From NCBI GenBank assembly GCA_022772525.1, contig JALFAD010000060.1, positions 1-49,020 on the forward strand: 49,020 nt of DNA, read 5' to 3'. Of this stretch, positions 15,983-23,733 are shown in pieces; within the stretch, counting starts at the first letter, position 1, and each line of letters opens with the position of its first letter. A program made the position numbers and the translations under genes. This stretch comes from Clostridiales bacterium (GTDB taxonomy: Bacteria > Bacillota > Clostridia > Oscillospirales > Oscillospiraceae). The notes beneath the pieces are model-generated. The model did not search any database and had not been told where the DNA came from. It saw only the letters and a list, made by a program, of their open reading frames with translations.

Positions 15983-17919
15983 GCGTCCGGGTCGCCAAAA
16001 GCGCCGGCTTCTGCTTTGGCGTCAGCCGGGCAGTGGAGCTGGTGGAGCAGGCCGCTCAGGCGGGGAAAAAGGTCGCGACCCTCGGCCCCATCATCCACAA
16101 CCGTCATGTGGTGGATAAATTTGAAAAAATGGGTGTCCGGGTGATCAATACCCCTGAGGAAGCGCTGCCGGGTGAGACGGTGATTATCCGCTCCCACGGC
16201 GTCAGCCGGGCGGTGTATGAGCGGCTGGAGCGGCAGAATGTGGAGATCATCGATGCCACCTGCCCCTTCGTCAAACGGATTCACGGCATTGTCAGCCGGG
16301 CAGAGGAGGAGGAAAGACTTCCTATAATCATTGGCACGCCCACACATCCGGAGGTGGAGGGTATCGCCGGATGGTGCGCCGACTGCCGGGTATTTGCAGG
16401 CCCGGAGGATCTGGAAAACTGGGGAAAAGCCCATGCGGAATTGCGAGATTCGGCAATTTGCATAGTTTCACAGACAACAAGCACGGAATCTTTGTGGAAA
16501 TCGTGCTGTGAAATTGCAAAAAAACAGTTTACTAACTTGAAAATTTTTGATACAATATGCAGAGCAACTGAGTATAGGCAAAGCGAAGCAGCAGAACTGA
16601 GTGAAGTATGCCAGGCAATGGTCGTTGTCGGAGACCCCAAGAGTTCCAACACAGGCCGTCTCGCTATGATTTGCCGAGAACACTGCGATAAAGTCTTTCT
16701 GGTGGATAACGCCGCCGAGCTGAAAGCGGAGGACTTTTCCGGTGTCAGCGATGTTGGAATCACTGCCGGTGCGTCGACTCCGGCGTGGATTATAAAGGAG
16801 GTCAACAAGACTATGAGCGAAATTACCAATGCTGAGGCTGTGCAGGAGGAGAACTTTGCCGAGCTTCTCGAGCAGTCCATCAAGACTTTAAATACAGGAG
16901 ATAAGGTCGTTGGCACGGTTACCGGTATCGGTAACACCGAGGTTCAGGTGGATCTGGGCACCAAGCACGCCGGCTACATCCCTTATGACGAAGTCAGCAC
17001 CGATCCTTCCGTCAAGCCCGAGGATATTCTGAAGGTGGGCGACGAGATCGAAGTGTTCGTTGTCCGCGTCAACGATCAGGAAGGCACCGTGCAGCTGTCC
17101 AAGAAGAAGCTGGACGGCCTGAAGGTCTGGGACGACATGGCCCAGTGGGTGGAGGACAAGACCACTGTGGAAGGCACCATCACCGAGGAGAACAAGGGCG
17201 GTCTGGTTGCCAATGTGAAGGGCATCCGGGTATTCATTCCCGCTTCCCAGTCCGGCATCGCCAAGGGCGGCGACATGGCCGGCATGGTGGGCAAGACCGT
17301 GCAGATGAAGATCACCGAGGTCAACCGTGCCCGCCGCCGTGTCATCGGCTCCATCCGTGCCGTCACCTCCGAGGCCCGCAAGGCTGCGCAGGAGAAGATC
17401 TGGTCCGAGATCGAGGTCGGCAAGAAGTACCACGGCGTTGTGAAGTCCCTGACTTCCTATGGCGCTTTTGTGGACATCGGCGGTGTGGACGGCATGGTTC
17501 ACGTCTCCGAGCTGAGCTGGAACCGCATCAAGACTCCCGCTGACGTTGTGAAGGTCGGCGATGAGATCGACGTTTACGTCATCTCCTTCGACCCTGAGAA
17601 GCACAAGATTTCTCTGGGCTACAAGACTGCTGAGATGAACCCTTGGAACCAGTTCATGACCAACTACTCCGTTGGCGATGTGGTGGATGCAAAGATTGTC
17701 AAGCTGATGACCTTCGGCGCTTTCGCTGAGATTCTGCCCGGTGTCGACGGCCTGATCCACATTTCCCAGATCGCTGACCGCCGCATTGGCAAGCCCGAGG
17801 ATGTGCTGTCCGAGGGTCAGGAGGTCAAGGTCAAGATTACCGATGTGGACGCTGAGAACAAGCGCATCTCCCTGTCCATCCGCGCTCTGCTGGAGGATAG
17901 CGGCGAGGACGCTGAGTAA
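15979..17919 (+). CDS. ispH-rpsA: IspH-ribosomal protein S1 fusion
   Basis: Residues 1-278 are 4-hydroxy-3-methylbut-2-enyl diphosphate reductase, the last MEP-pathway enzyme, making IPP and DMAPP with a 4Fe-4S cluster. The three cluster Cys are visible at 12 (GFCFGV), 95 (DATCPFVKR) and 194 (DTICRAT). Residues from 279 on carry four S1 RNA-binding domains (starting near GDKVVGTVTG, TTVEGTITEE, GKKYHGVVKS and GDVVDAKIVK), as in a short ribosomal protein S1. This fusion is known in Clostridia. An AT-rich tract at about 16435-16640 inside the IspH part, an internal promoter and an internal ribosome-binding site suggest the S1 half is also made separately. The start is a GTG overlapping cmk. Confidence 0.95.
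   Translation: MSVRVAKSAGFCFGVSRAVELVEQAAQAGKKVATLGPIIHNRHVVDKFEKMGVRVINTPEEALPGETVIIRSHGVSRAVYERLERQNVEIIDATCPFVKRIHGIVSRAEEEERLPIIIGTPTHPEVEGIAGWCADCRVFAGPEDLENWGKAHAELRDSAICIVSQTTSTESLWKSCCEIAKKQFTNLKIFDTICRATEYRQSEAAELSEVCQAMVVVGDPKSSNTGRLAMICREHCDKVFLVDNAAELKAEDFSGVSDVGITAGASTPAWIIKEVNKTMSEITNAEAVQEENFAELLEQSIKTLNTGDKVVGTVTGIGNTEVQVDLGTKHAGYIPYDEVSTDPSVKPEDILKVGDEIEVFVVRVNDQEGTVQLSKKKLDGLKVWDDMAQWVEDKTTVEGTITEENKGGLVANVKGIRVFIPASQSGIAKGGDMAGMVGKTVQMKITEVNRARRRVIGSIRAVTSEARKAAQEKIWSEIEVGKKYHGVVKSLTSYGAFVDIGGVDGMVHVSELSWNRIKTPADVVKVGDEIDVYVISFDPEKHKISLGYKTAEMNPWNQFMTNYSVGDVVDAKIVKLMTFGAFAEILPGVDGLIHISQIADRRIGKPEDVLSEGQEVKVKITDVDAENKRISLSIRALLEDSGEDAE
16528..16556 (+). promoter_or_regulatory. 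Candidate internal promoter for the S1 part
   Basis: TTTACT, 17 bp, TACAAT with an upstream TG (TGATACAAT, extended -10), inside the AT-rich stretch of the ispH coding region and about 260 bp before the internal S1 start at 16813. It fits sigma-A rules much better than chance in a GC-rich gene. Confidence 0.55.
16794..17919 (+). CDS. rpsA: Possible separately translated S1 protein (internal start 16813)
   Basis: AAAGGAGGT at 16794-16802 lies 10-11 nt before an in-frame ATG (16813) exactly where IspH homology ends; the encoded product begins MSEITNAEAVQEENFAELLE, like free-standing clostridial S1 proteins, and would be 368 residues with four S1 domains. This entry marks the ribosome-binding site plus the internal reading frame; it is part of the ispH-rpsA gene, not an extra locus. 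Spacing is slightly long but usable. Whether both products are made cannot be decided from sequence. Confidence 0.5.
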
Positions 17920-17933
17920 GGCTTCATAATCAT

Positions 17934-17964
17934 ACCGGGGCTGCGCAAGTGGCCCCGGTTTTTT
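17934..17964 (+). terminator. Terminator of the dnaG-rpsA operon
   Basis: The stem ACCGGGGC / GCCCCGGT is followed by a run of T, 14 bases after the ispH-rpsA stop codon. Confidence 0.9.
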
Positions 17965-18007
17965 AAAGTGGCATTTTTGCGTTTTACCTACGAAAGGTGT
18001 GAGCGAA

Positions 18008-18193
18008 ATGTATACGTTTCTGATTGTCACTGAACTGCTGTGCACCGCTTTGTGGACGTTGCATGGTTTCCGGGACGGAAATCAGTTTGACTTTGTTATC
18101 GCGGCTTTATGGCTTGTGGCTGCTTTGTTCAATACAGTCATGCAATGGAGACAAAATAAGAAAAAACGACAGGAGGAAAAAACAGATGGTTAA
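18008..18193 (+). CDS. Small membrane protein, unknown
   Basis: A 61-residue protein with two hydrophobic helices (about residues 3-17 and 27-46) and a strongly basic tail (QWRQNKKKRQEEKTDG) predicted to stay in the cytosol. AAAGGTG precedes ATG 18008; a GTG at 17999 is the alternative. Its end overlaps the start of the Dabb gene by 8 bases, so the two are translated together. No family is recognised. Confidence 0.6.
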   Translation: MYTFLIVTELLCTALWTLHGFRDGNQFDFVIAALWLVAALFNTVMQWRQNKKKRQEEKTDG

Positions 18194-18467
18194 GCACATT
18201 GTTCTGTATACATTCAAGGAAGGCGTCGATAAGGCAGAAGCGGTTAAGGTCGTTGCTTCTGTTCTGGAGCCGCTGGTGGGCAGGATTCCCGGCCTTCTGA
18301 AAATGGAGATTCGTCAGGCCTATAACGGCATGGACTATGCGCTGTATTCCGAGTTTGAGAGCAAAGAGGCCCTGACTGCCTATGCCACCCATCCCCTGCA
18401 TCAGAAAGCCAAGACTCACTTCTTCCATCTGCTGGACAGCCGCGTGGCTGCGGATTACGAAGTCTGA
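18186..18467 (+). CDS. Dabb (stress-responsive A/B barrel) domain protein
   Basis: A 93-residue single-domain protein of the Dabb family (dimeric alpha/beta barrel). Visible are MVKHIVLYTFKEGV at the N-terminus, a central helix, and YATHPLHQKAK ... AADYEV near the end, all typical. The biochemical role of most bacterial members is unknown; relatives include stress-responsive proteins and some polyketide cyclases. AGGAGG is 9 nt upstream of the ATG. The in-frame upstream extension from 18024 is only a shadow of the preceding gene. Confidence 0.88.
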   Translation: MVKHIVLYTFKEGVDKAEAVKVVASVLEPLVGRIPGLLKMEIRQAYNGMDYALYSEFESKEALTAYATHPLHQKAKTHFFHLLDSRVAADYEV

Positions 18468-18481
18468 GAGGGGATTGCGCT

Positions 18482-18751
18482 ATGAAAGCAGTTGTTACCG
18501 TTGTGGGCAAGGACCGGGTGGGCATCATTGCCAATGTCTGTACCGCCCTTGCCGGGTTTGAAGTGAACGTGCTGGACATCAACCAGACCGTCATGCAGGG
18601 CTATTTTACCATGATGATGGTAGTGGAGGTATCCATGTGCAACGTTCCCCTTGCCGAGCTGGTCACGAAAATGGACGTGCTGGGCAGGGAGATGGGCTTG
18701 TCCATCCGCGTGCAGCGGGAGGATATCTTTGAAGCCATGCACCGAATCTGA
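18482..18751 (+). CDS. ACT domain protein (UPF0237 type)
   Basis: An 89-residue ACT-domain protein of the GcvR-like UPF0237 family: MKAVVTVVGKDRVGIIANV is the classic ACT start with the ligand-binding DRVGI turn, followed by VLDINQTVMQGYFTMMMVVE. It is probably a small-molecule (amino acid) sensor. It lies 9 bases before the UPF0210 gene, and this pair is conserved side by side in many bacteria, which implies the two proteins work together; the ligand is unknown. Confidence 0.92.
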   Translation: MKAVVTVVGKDRVGIIANVCTALAGFEVNVLDINQTVMQGYFTMMMVVEVSMCNVPLAELVTKMDVLGREMGLSIRVQREDIFEAMHRI

Positions 18752-18760
18752 GGTGAGCCC

Positions 18761-20119
18761 ATGCTGAACTACAATGAAATCCTGGCGACCCAGGATATGA
18801 TTGAAAAGCGCCATCTGGATATCCGTACCATTACCATGGGCATCAGCCTTCTGGATTGCTGTGACGCGGACCTGAGCGTTTGCTGTGCCAAGATTTACAG
18901 GAAGATCACCTCCCGCGCGAAAGATTTGGTGAAGGTCGGCGAGGAAATCGAGAAGGAATTCGGGATTCCCATTGTGAACAAGCGGATTTCTGTGACGCCG
19001 ATTTCTCTGGTGGCCGCTGCTTGTCAGACGGAGTCCTATGTGGAGATTGCCCGGACGCTGGACGCCGCCGCGAAAACCTGCGGCGTCAACTTCATCGGGG
19101 GTTTTTCCGCCCTGGTGCAGAAGGGCTGTACCGACAGCGACTGGAAGCTGATTCGCTCTATCCCCGAGGCCATGAAGGCCACGGAGCGGGTCTGCGCCAG
19201 CGTGAACGTGGGTTCCACGAAGGCGGGCATCAACATGGATGCCGTTGCGGAAATGGGCCGGATTGTGAAGAAAACCGCGGAACTGACCGCAGATAATGAC
19301 GGTTTGGGCTGTGCCAAGCTGGTGGTGTTCGCCAACGCGGTGGAGGATAACCCCTTCATGGCCGGCGCATTCCACGGCATCGGCGAGCCGGAGTGCGTGC
19401 TGAATGTGGGCGTGTCCGGCCCCGGCGTGGTCTATCATGCTCTTCAGGGCGTGAAGGGCCAGCCCTTTGACGTGGTGGCGGAAACCATCAAAAAGACGGC
19501 TTTCCAGGTCACCCGCATGGGTCAGCTGGTGGGCCGGGAGGCTTCCAAGCGGCTGGGCGTGCCCTTCGGCATCGTGGATTTGAGCCTTGCGCCGACCCCC
19601 GCTGTGGGTGACAGCGTGGCCCGGATTCTGGAGGAAATGGGCCTGGAGGTCTGCGGCACCCATGGCACTACCGCTGCTCTTGCCATGCTGAACGACGCGG
19701 TGAAGAAGGGCGGCGTCATGGCGTCCAACCACGTCGGCGGCCTGTCCGGCGCGTTTATTCCTGTGTCTGAGGATGAGGGCATGATTGCGGCCGCCGAGTC
19801 CGGCACGCTGGTGCTGGATAAGCTCGAAGCCATGACCTGCGTCTGTTCTGTGGGTCTTGACATGATCGCGGTGCCGGGGGATACCTCCGCCGCAACCATT
19901 TCCGCCATTATCGCCGACGAAGCGGCCATCGGCATGGTGAACTCCAAGACCACCGCTGTGCGCATCATCCCCGCCCCCGGCAAGGTGGTGGGCGACCGGG
20001 TGGAAATGGGCGGCTTGCTCGGCAGCGCGCCGGTGATGCCGGTGCACGATAAGGGAAGCGAGCTGTTTGTGGCCCGGGGCGGCAGAATTCCCGCGCCGCT
20101 GCAAAGCCTGAAGAATTAA
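18761..20119 (+). CDS. UPF0210 (DUF711, PFL-like fold) protein
   Basis: A 452-residue protein of the UPF0210/DUF711 family, structurally related to glycyl-radical/PFL barrels but without a glycyl-radical motif. Visible: [61 protein letters not shown], and [20 protein letters not shown]. The enzymatic activity is not known. GAGGTG precedes the ATG, and it follows the ACT-domain gene with which it forms a conserved pair. It ends the operon with a terminator. Confidence 0.93.
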   Translation: MLNYNEILATQDMIEKRHLDIRTITMGISLLDCCDADLSVCCAKIYRKITSRAKDLVKVGEEIEKEFGIPIVNKRISVTPISLVAAACQTESYVEIARTLDAAAKTCGVNFIGGFSALVQKGCTDSDWKLIRSIPEAMKATERVCASVNVGSTKAGINMDAVAEMGRIVKKTAELTADNDGLGCAKLVVFANAVEDNPFMAGAFHGIGEPECVLNVGVSGPGVVYHALQGVKGQPFDVVAETIKKTAFQVTRMGQLVGREASKRLGVPFGIVDLSLAPTPAVGDSVARILEEMGLEVCGTHGTTAALAMLNDAVKKGGVMASNHVGGLSGAFIPVSEDEGMIAAAESGTLVLDKLEAMTCVCSVGLDMIAVPGDTSAATISAIIADEAAIGMVNSKTTAVRIIPAPGKVVGDRVEMGGLLGSAPVMPVHDKGSELFVARGGRIPAPLQSLKN

Positions 20120-20130
20120 ACAATATGCTG

Positions 20131-20161
20131 AAAGCCCGGTCTGTGACCGGGCTTTTGCTTT
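20131..20161 (+). terminator. Terminator after the UPF0210 gene
   Basis: The stem AAAGCCCGGT / ACCGGGCTTT with loop CTGTG is followed by T-rich sequence. Confidence 0.85.
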
Positions 20162-20218
20162 TATCGGATTTGTCGAAAATTGACAAAATAAGTTTACATA
20201 ATTTTTCGCCCGGAGGGA

Positions 20219-20247
20219 TTGCGGTTTCAGAGCGGGACGTGTATAAT
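20219..20247 (+). promoter_or_regulatory. Sigma-A promoter for the putative lipoprotein
   Basis: TTGCGG, 17 bp, a perfect TATAAT, about 31 bp before the ATG at 20279. Confidence 0.7.
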
Positions 20248-20278
20248 AGTCTCACGAACAGGAAACCGGAGGAACTCC

Positions 20279-20656
20279 ATGAAACGTTGGATGGCATTGG
20301 GAATTGTTTTGGCTGTATTGATTGCCGGGTGCTGCCTGCTGTTACAGACAGCCGTTGACCCGGCGGATTTTACCGGCAGCTGGTACGGTGCGGAGGATGG
20401 ACGGCTGTACCAGTTCCATGAGGGCATTATTTCAAGCCCGGAGGATCCCTGTGGGACGGGGGATGGCTTTTGCGGCGCATATTTCTTCTGCAAAGACCAC
20501 ATTCTCCTGTTTACGGTGAACCCGGATGGCGAGAGTAAGCTCATGGAGCTGTATCCGGCGGGGGATCCCAAAGGGGAGTTCCTTTCTGAGACAGCGGATG
20601 GAGCGGGACGAATCCTGTTTGCCCGCAGCAATATCGCGGCACAAAACTTAAAATAG
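20279..20656 (+). CDS. Putative small lipoprotein, unknown
   Basis: A 125-residue protein with a basic N-terminus (MKRW) and a hydrophobic stretch ending in a lipobox-like VLIAGC, so it is probably exported and lipid-anchored by Cys17 or 18 on the outer face of the membrane. The rest (DFTGSWYGAEDGRLYQFHEG) looks like a small beta-sheet domain of the kind that starts many secreted binding proteins, with two further Cys pairs. GGAGG lies 6 nt upstream. It is monocistronic with a good promoter and terminator. No specific function is recognised. Confidence 0.75.
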   Translation: MKRWMALGIVLAVLIAGCCLLLQTAVDPADFTGSWYGAEDGRLYQFHEGIISSPEDPCGTGDGFCGAYFFCKDHILLFTVNPDGESKLMELYPAGDPKGEFLSETADGAGRILFARSNIAAQNLK

Positions 20657-20661
20657 GAATG

Positions 20662-20699
20662 GGCGTGTTGCAAAGTGCTGCAACACGCCCTTCAATTGT
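20662..20699 (+). terminator. Terminator of the lipoprotein gene
   Basis: The stem GGGCGTGTTGCA / TGCAACACGCCC with loop AAGTGC is followed by TTCAATT. Confidence 0.8.
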
Positions 20700-20720
20700 G
20701 AAAATGTCTATCGCATATAG

Positions 20721-20781
20721 ACGTAGGGACGGCCACTGACCGTCTGCTGAGGAATCCCCCCTCAATGGGCGCCCCTACGGT
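20721..20781. repeat. GTAGGGACGGCC/GCGCCCCTAC palindromic repeat
   Basis: A 61-bp element with complementary ends (CGTAGGGACGGCC and GGGCGCCCCTACG) and inner TCAGTGGCC-like words, placed between two convergent transcripts. Repeats with CGTAGGGGCG ends are frequent in Clostridia; only one copy is visible here. Confidence 0.5.
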
Positions 20782-20815
20782 TCTAACGGACGGTGCCCCT
20801 GCCCATCATTTCGAT

Positions 20816-21985
20816 TCAGTCGTGATCTTCCAACCAGCGCTTGGCACAGTGGGTCAGGAAAGCCGCGCCGTTGGGGCACACATCCTCATTGAACATGGCC
20901 TTGGGATTGTGGGCGGGATAGTCTCCGCGCTCGTCGGAGAAACCAGAGGACAGGTAGATAAAGGCGGTGGGAACCTTTTCCGACACGATGGAGAAATCCT
21001 CGGAAGCACTGGCGGTAACATTGGGATAGAAAGCCATATTGGGAACTGGCAGTTCCTTCATATAGCCGATGACGGACTCCACAAGGTCGTGGTCGCAGAT
21101 CAGGGGAGGAACCTGAGAAATCCACCCGATACTCACCGTACCACCGTAGACTGCTGCGGTTTTTTCCGCCACTTCCTTGATGCGCCGCACCAGCTTATCC
21201 CGGGACTCCCGGTTGTTGGTGCGCAGGGTGCCCTGCAGAACCGCCTCATCGGGAATAATATTGGCGGCGGAACCGGCGCTGAACTGACCGATGGTCAGCA
21301 CACAGGCATGGGTGGGGTCGGCTTCTCTCGCGATCAGCTCCTGCAAGGCCAGATGGATGTGAACGCCGATGTTAATGGGGTCAACGGCGGTGTGGGGATA
21401 GGCACCGTGACCGCCCTGACCGTAGATGGTGATGCGAAAGCCGTCCACGGAGAACATCATGGTGCCAGTGCTGTTGTACATCACGAGGCCCACGGGCATC
21501 TTGCCGGGGGAGACATGGAAGGCAAGGGCGGCGTCCACACCGTCAAGGATGCCGTTCGCAATCATATCCCGGCTGCCCTCGAAGGTCTCCTCGGCGGGCT
21601 GGAACATAAAGCGGACGGTACCCTTCAGTTCGCTTTCCCGCTCCTTGAGCATTTTCGCGGCGGTCAGCAGCATGGCGGCATGGAAATCGTGGCCGCAGGT
21701 GTGGGCCTCGGTGCCGGTGGGGCAGGCGAAGGGTTCTCCGCTGAGTTCCGGCATGGGCAGGGCATCCATGTCGGCCCGGAGCAGCAGCGTCTTGCCGCCG
21801 GAGCCCAGCTGGGCGGTGACGCCGTGTCCGCACTTCCGGGGCTGAAGCCCGGCGTTCGTCAGCTCCTGCATCACATAGTCCACGGCCTTGGGCATTTCCA
21901 GCCCGATCTCGGCGTTTTGGTGGAAGAACCGGCGGTGGGCTACGGTTTCTTCCTTTAATTGCAGTGCCTGTTCGTATTCATTCAT
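20816..21985 (-). CDS. M20-family amidohydrolase
   Basis: Metal-dependent amidohydrolase of the M20D group (hippurate hydrolase, N-acyl-amino-acid amidohydrolase, IAA-amino acid hydrolase). Of 389 residues, visible are HQNAEIGLEMPKAVDYV, LLRADMDALPM, THTCGHDFHAAMLL-type metal site (HTCGHDFHAA), FQPAEE (catalytic Glu pair), GQGGHGAYPHTAVDP (dimerisation/substrate loop) and SASEDFS with a late His for the second metal. The substrate is not deducible. ATG 21985 has AGGAGG upstream and a good promoter further up. Convergent with the lipoprotein gene. Confidence 0.93.
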   Translation of the reverse strand: MNEYEQALQLKEETVAHRRFFHQNAEIGLEMPKAVDYVMQELTNAGLQPRKCGHGVTAQLGSGGKTLLLRADMDALPMPELSGEPFACPTGTEAHTCGHDFHAAMLLTAAKMLKERESELKGTVRFMFQPAEETFEGSRDMIANGILDGVDAALAFHVSPGKMPVGLVMYNSTGTMMFSVDGFRITIYGQGGHGAYPHTAVDPINIGVHIHLALQELIAREADPTHACVLTIGQFSAGSAANIIPDEAVLQGTLRTNNRESRDKLVRRIKEVAEKTAAVYGGTVSIGWISQVPPLICDHDLVESVIGYMKELPVPNMAFYPNVTASASEDFSIVSEKVPTAFIYLSSGFSDERGDYPAHNPKAMFNEDVCPNGAAFLTHCAKRWLEDHD

Positions 21986-22028
21986 GCAAAATACCTCCTG
22001 TTTCCGATGGGTCAATTCTCTGACACTC

Positions 22029-22057
22029 AGAATACACAGTTTTTGCCAGTAAGTCAA
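22029..22057 (-). promoter_or_regulatory. Sigma-A promoter for the amidohydrolase
   Basis: On the minus strand TTGACT and TATTCT are separated by 17 bp, about 44 bp before the start codon. Confidence 0.75.
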
Positions 22058-22247
22058 GAAATTACCGCACAATTGATAAAATGATAAGGAATTCTTAATG
22101 AACCGTACACAATTTGTTTTGTCATCGTTTATATTCCCGCAATAATCGCGCTTTATCCTATAACCATGAAAGGCGGCGGAAGCCGTGAGCCGCCTGCCTT
22201 TCATTCGTACAGACCCTCTTTTCTACCTCTCTTCTTTCCAAACGGAG
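22058..22247. other. Gene-free stretch with a hairpin
   Basis: Between the divergent amidohydrolase and trkA genes. An AT-rich part is followed by a hairpin at 22168-22202 (GAAAGGCGGCGG / CCGCCTGCCTTTC, one bulged T) and a pyrimidine-rich tract. With the terminator at 22248 this could be a small transcript, but I see no convincing promoter. Confidence 0.3.
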
Positions 22248-22279
22248 GAGCCCGCCGCTTTCAAAGCGGCGGGCTTTTC
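22248..22279 (+). terminator. Hairpin terminator upstream of trkA
   Basis: The stem AGCCCGCCGCTTT / AAAGCGGCGGGCT is followed by TTTCTG. It terminates something rightward that is not an evident gene, and sits just before the trkA promoter. Confidence 0.7.
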
Positions 22280-22295
22280 TGTACGCAAAAAACAG

Positions 22296-22324
22296 TTGTC
22301 TTTTGCATGGATTGATGATACAAT
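22296..22324 (+). promoter_or_regulatory. Sigma-A promoter for trkA-trkH
   Basis: TTGTCT, 17 bp, TACAAT with an upstream TG (TGATACAAT); the start codon follows 40 bp later. Confidence 0.75.
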
Positions 22325-22364
22325 GAGCAGAAATGTAGATTTTTTCCAAGAATCGGGGGTTGCT

Positions 22365-23723
22365 ATGAATATCATCATTGCCGGCAACGGAAAGGTTGGC
22401 TCTACGCTGACGCGGCTGCTGTCTGCTGAGGGCCATGACGTTACGCTGATCGATACCGATACCCGTGTCCTTGAGGAATCTCAGGAGCAATACGATGTTA
22501 TGGCAGTTTCCGGCAACTGCGCGTCCATGAACACGCTGCTGCAGGCGGGTGTCCGGGAGACGGAGCTGCTGATCGCGGCGACGGATGCTGACGCAATCAA
22601 CCTGCTGTGCTGCACCACGGCACACTGCCTCAATCCGAAGCTGCACACCATCGCCAGAATCCGGGACCCGGAATATACCGAGCAGATCTACACCATGAAG
22701 GATGTGTTCGGCCTTTCCATGACCATCAATCCGGAAAAGCAGGCGGCGCAGGAGATTGCCCACCTGCTGCAATACCCCGGCTTCCTCAAGCGGGATACCT
22801 TCGCCAAGGGACGCACGGAGATCGTGGAGCTGCGCATTGACGCCGCCAGTAAGCTTTGCAATGTGGCGCTGAGCGATATGGACAGCGTGGTGGGCTGCCG
22901 GGTGCTGGTTTGTGCTGTTCTGCGAAACGGGACTGCCATTGCGCCCAACGGCAGCTTCGTCCTCAGGGAGGGCGACCGCATTTTTGTGACCGCTCCGGCC
23001 CAGAACCTGACGACCCTGCTGCGCAATCTCGGCATTATCACCCGCCGGGTGCGCCGGGTTATGCTATGCGGCGGCGGACGGGTCAGCTTCTACCTGGCGG
23101 CCATGCTGGACAGACATGGCATTTCCGTTCAGCTCATTGAAAGAGATTACGGACGCTGCCAGGAGCTTTCCGCCCTGCTGCCCAACGTGACTGTTCTTCA
23201 CGGCGACAGCACGGATCACCTGCTTCTCGAAAGCGAGGGACTGTCCAAAGTGGACGCACTGGTAAGCCTGACCGGTATTGATGAGCTGAATATGATTATC
23301 TCCCTGTATGCCCAGAGCAGGGGCGTGCCTCAGGTGATCACCAAGCTGAGCCGTATGGAAAACCACGCCATGATTGACGCGTTGGCGCTGGGAAGTGTGG
23401 TCTGCCCCAGAGAGCTGTGCTGCAACAATATTGCACGGTACGTGCGCGCCATGCAGAATCAGACTGGCGCGGCGGTGAGCGTGCACATGATTGCCCATGG
23501 ACAGGCGGAGGCAGTGGAGTTTCATGTGGACGAAACGACAATACACTGTGACACGCCCCTGAAGGATCTCAAGCTGAAGGAGAATGTGCTGCTGGTAAGC
23601 ATCACCCACGGCCCCCACACGGAGATCCCCGGCGGTGAGTCCTCCTTCACCCGGGGAGACACCATCGTAGTGGTTACCAGTGGTCAGGGTACGCTTCGCC
23701 AGCTGAACGACATTTTTGCTTGA
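22365..23723 (+). CDS. trkA: Trk potassium uptake regulator TrkA
   Basis: Peripheral membrane NAD(H)/ATP-binding ring protein that gates the TrkH potassium channel. The 452 residues hold two tandem RCK units: Rossmann MNIIIAGNGKVGSTLTRLL followed by a TrkA_C domain (residues about 135-215), then a second Rossmann (RVMLCGGGRVSFYLA) and a second TrkA_C. This is the full-length double form, as in E. coli TrkA, rather than the single-RCK KtrA form. ATG 22365 is chosen by homology; upstream in-frame sequence reads through the terminator hairpin. The gene ends ten bases before the trkH start. Confidence 0.95.
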   Translation: MNIIIAGNGKVGSTLTRLLSAEGHDVTLIDTDTRVLEESQEQYDVMAVSGNCASMNTLLQAGVRETELLIAATDADAINLLCCTTAHCLNPKLHTIARIRDPEYTEQIYTMKDVFGLSMTINPEKQAAQEIAHLLQYPGFLKRDTFAKGRTEIVELRIDAASKLCNVALSDMDSVVGCRVLVCAVLRNGTAIAPNGSFVLREGDRIFVTAPAQNLTTLLRNLGIITRRVRRVMLCGGGRVSFYLAAMLDRHGISVQLIERDYGRCQELSALLPNVTVLHGDSTDHLLLESEGLSKVDALVSLTGIDELNMIISLYAQSRGVPQVITKLSRMENHAMIDALALGSVVCPRELCCNNIARYVRAMQNQTGAAVSVHMIAHGQAEAVEFHVDETTIHCDTPLKDLKLKENVLLVSITHGPHTEIPGGESSFTRGDTIVVVTSGQGTLRQLNDIFA

Positions 23724-23733
23724 AGGATTTGCC

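Noticed and set aside
16435..16640. AT-rich part of ispH as an inserted foreign segment that destroys the enzyme
   Set aside because: The reading frame and IspH motifs, including the third cluster Cys, are intact across the tract; I keep only the internal-promoter reading.
15979..17919. IspH-S1 fusion as an assembly or frameshift artefact
   Set aside because: The junction is in frame, both halves are complete with their key residues, and the same fusion is known in other Clostridia.
18455..20104. 549-residue minus-strand open frame opposite the UPF0210 gene
   Set aside because: His/Gly-rich composition typical of antisense frames in GC-rich genes; the plus-strand ACT/UPF0210 pair is conserved.
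22168..22279. Small RNA between the amidohydrolase and trkA
   Set aside because: Two hairpins and a terminator are present but no convincing promoter was found, so only a low-confidence note was kept.
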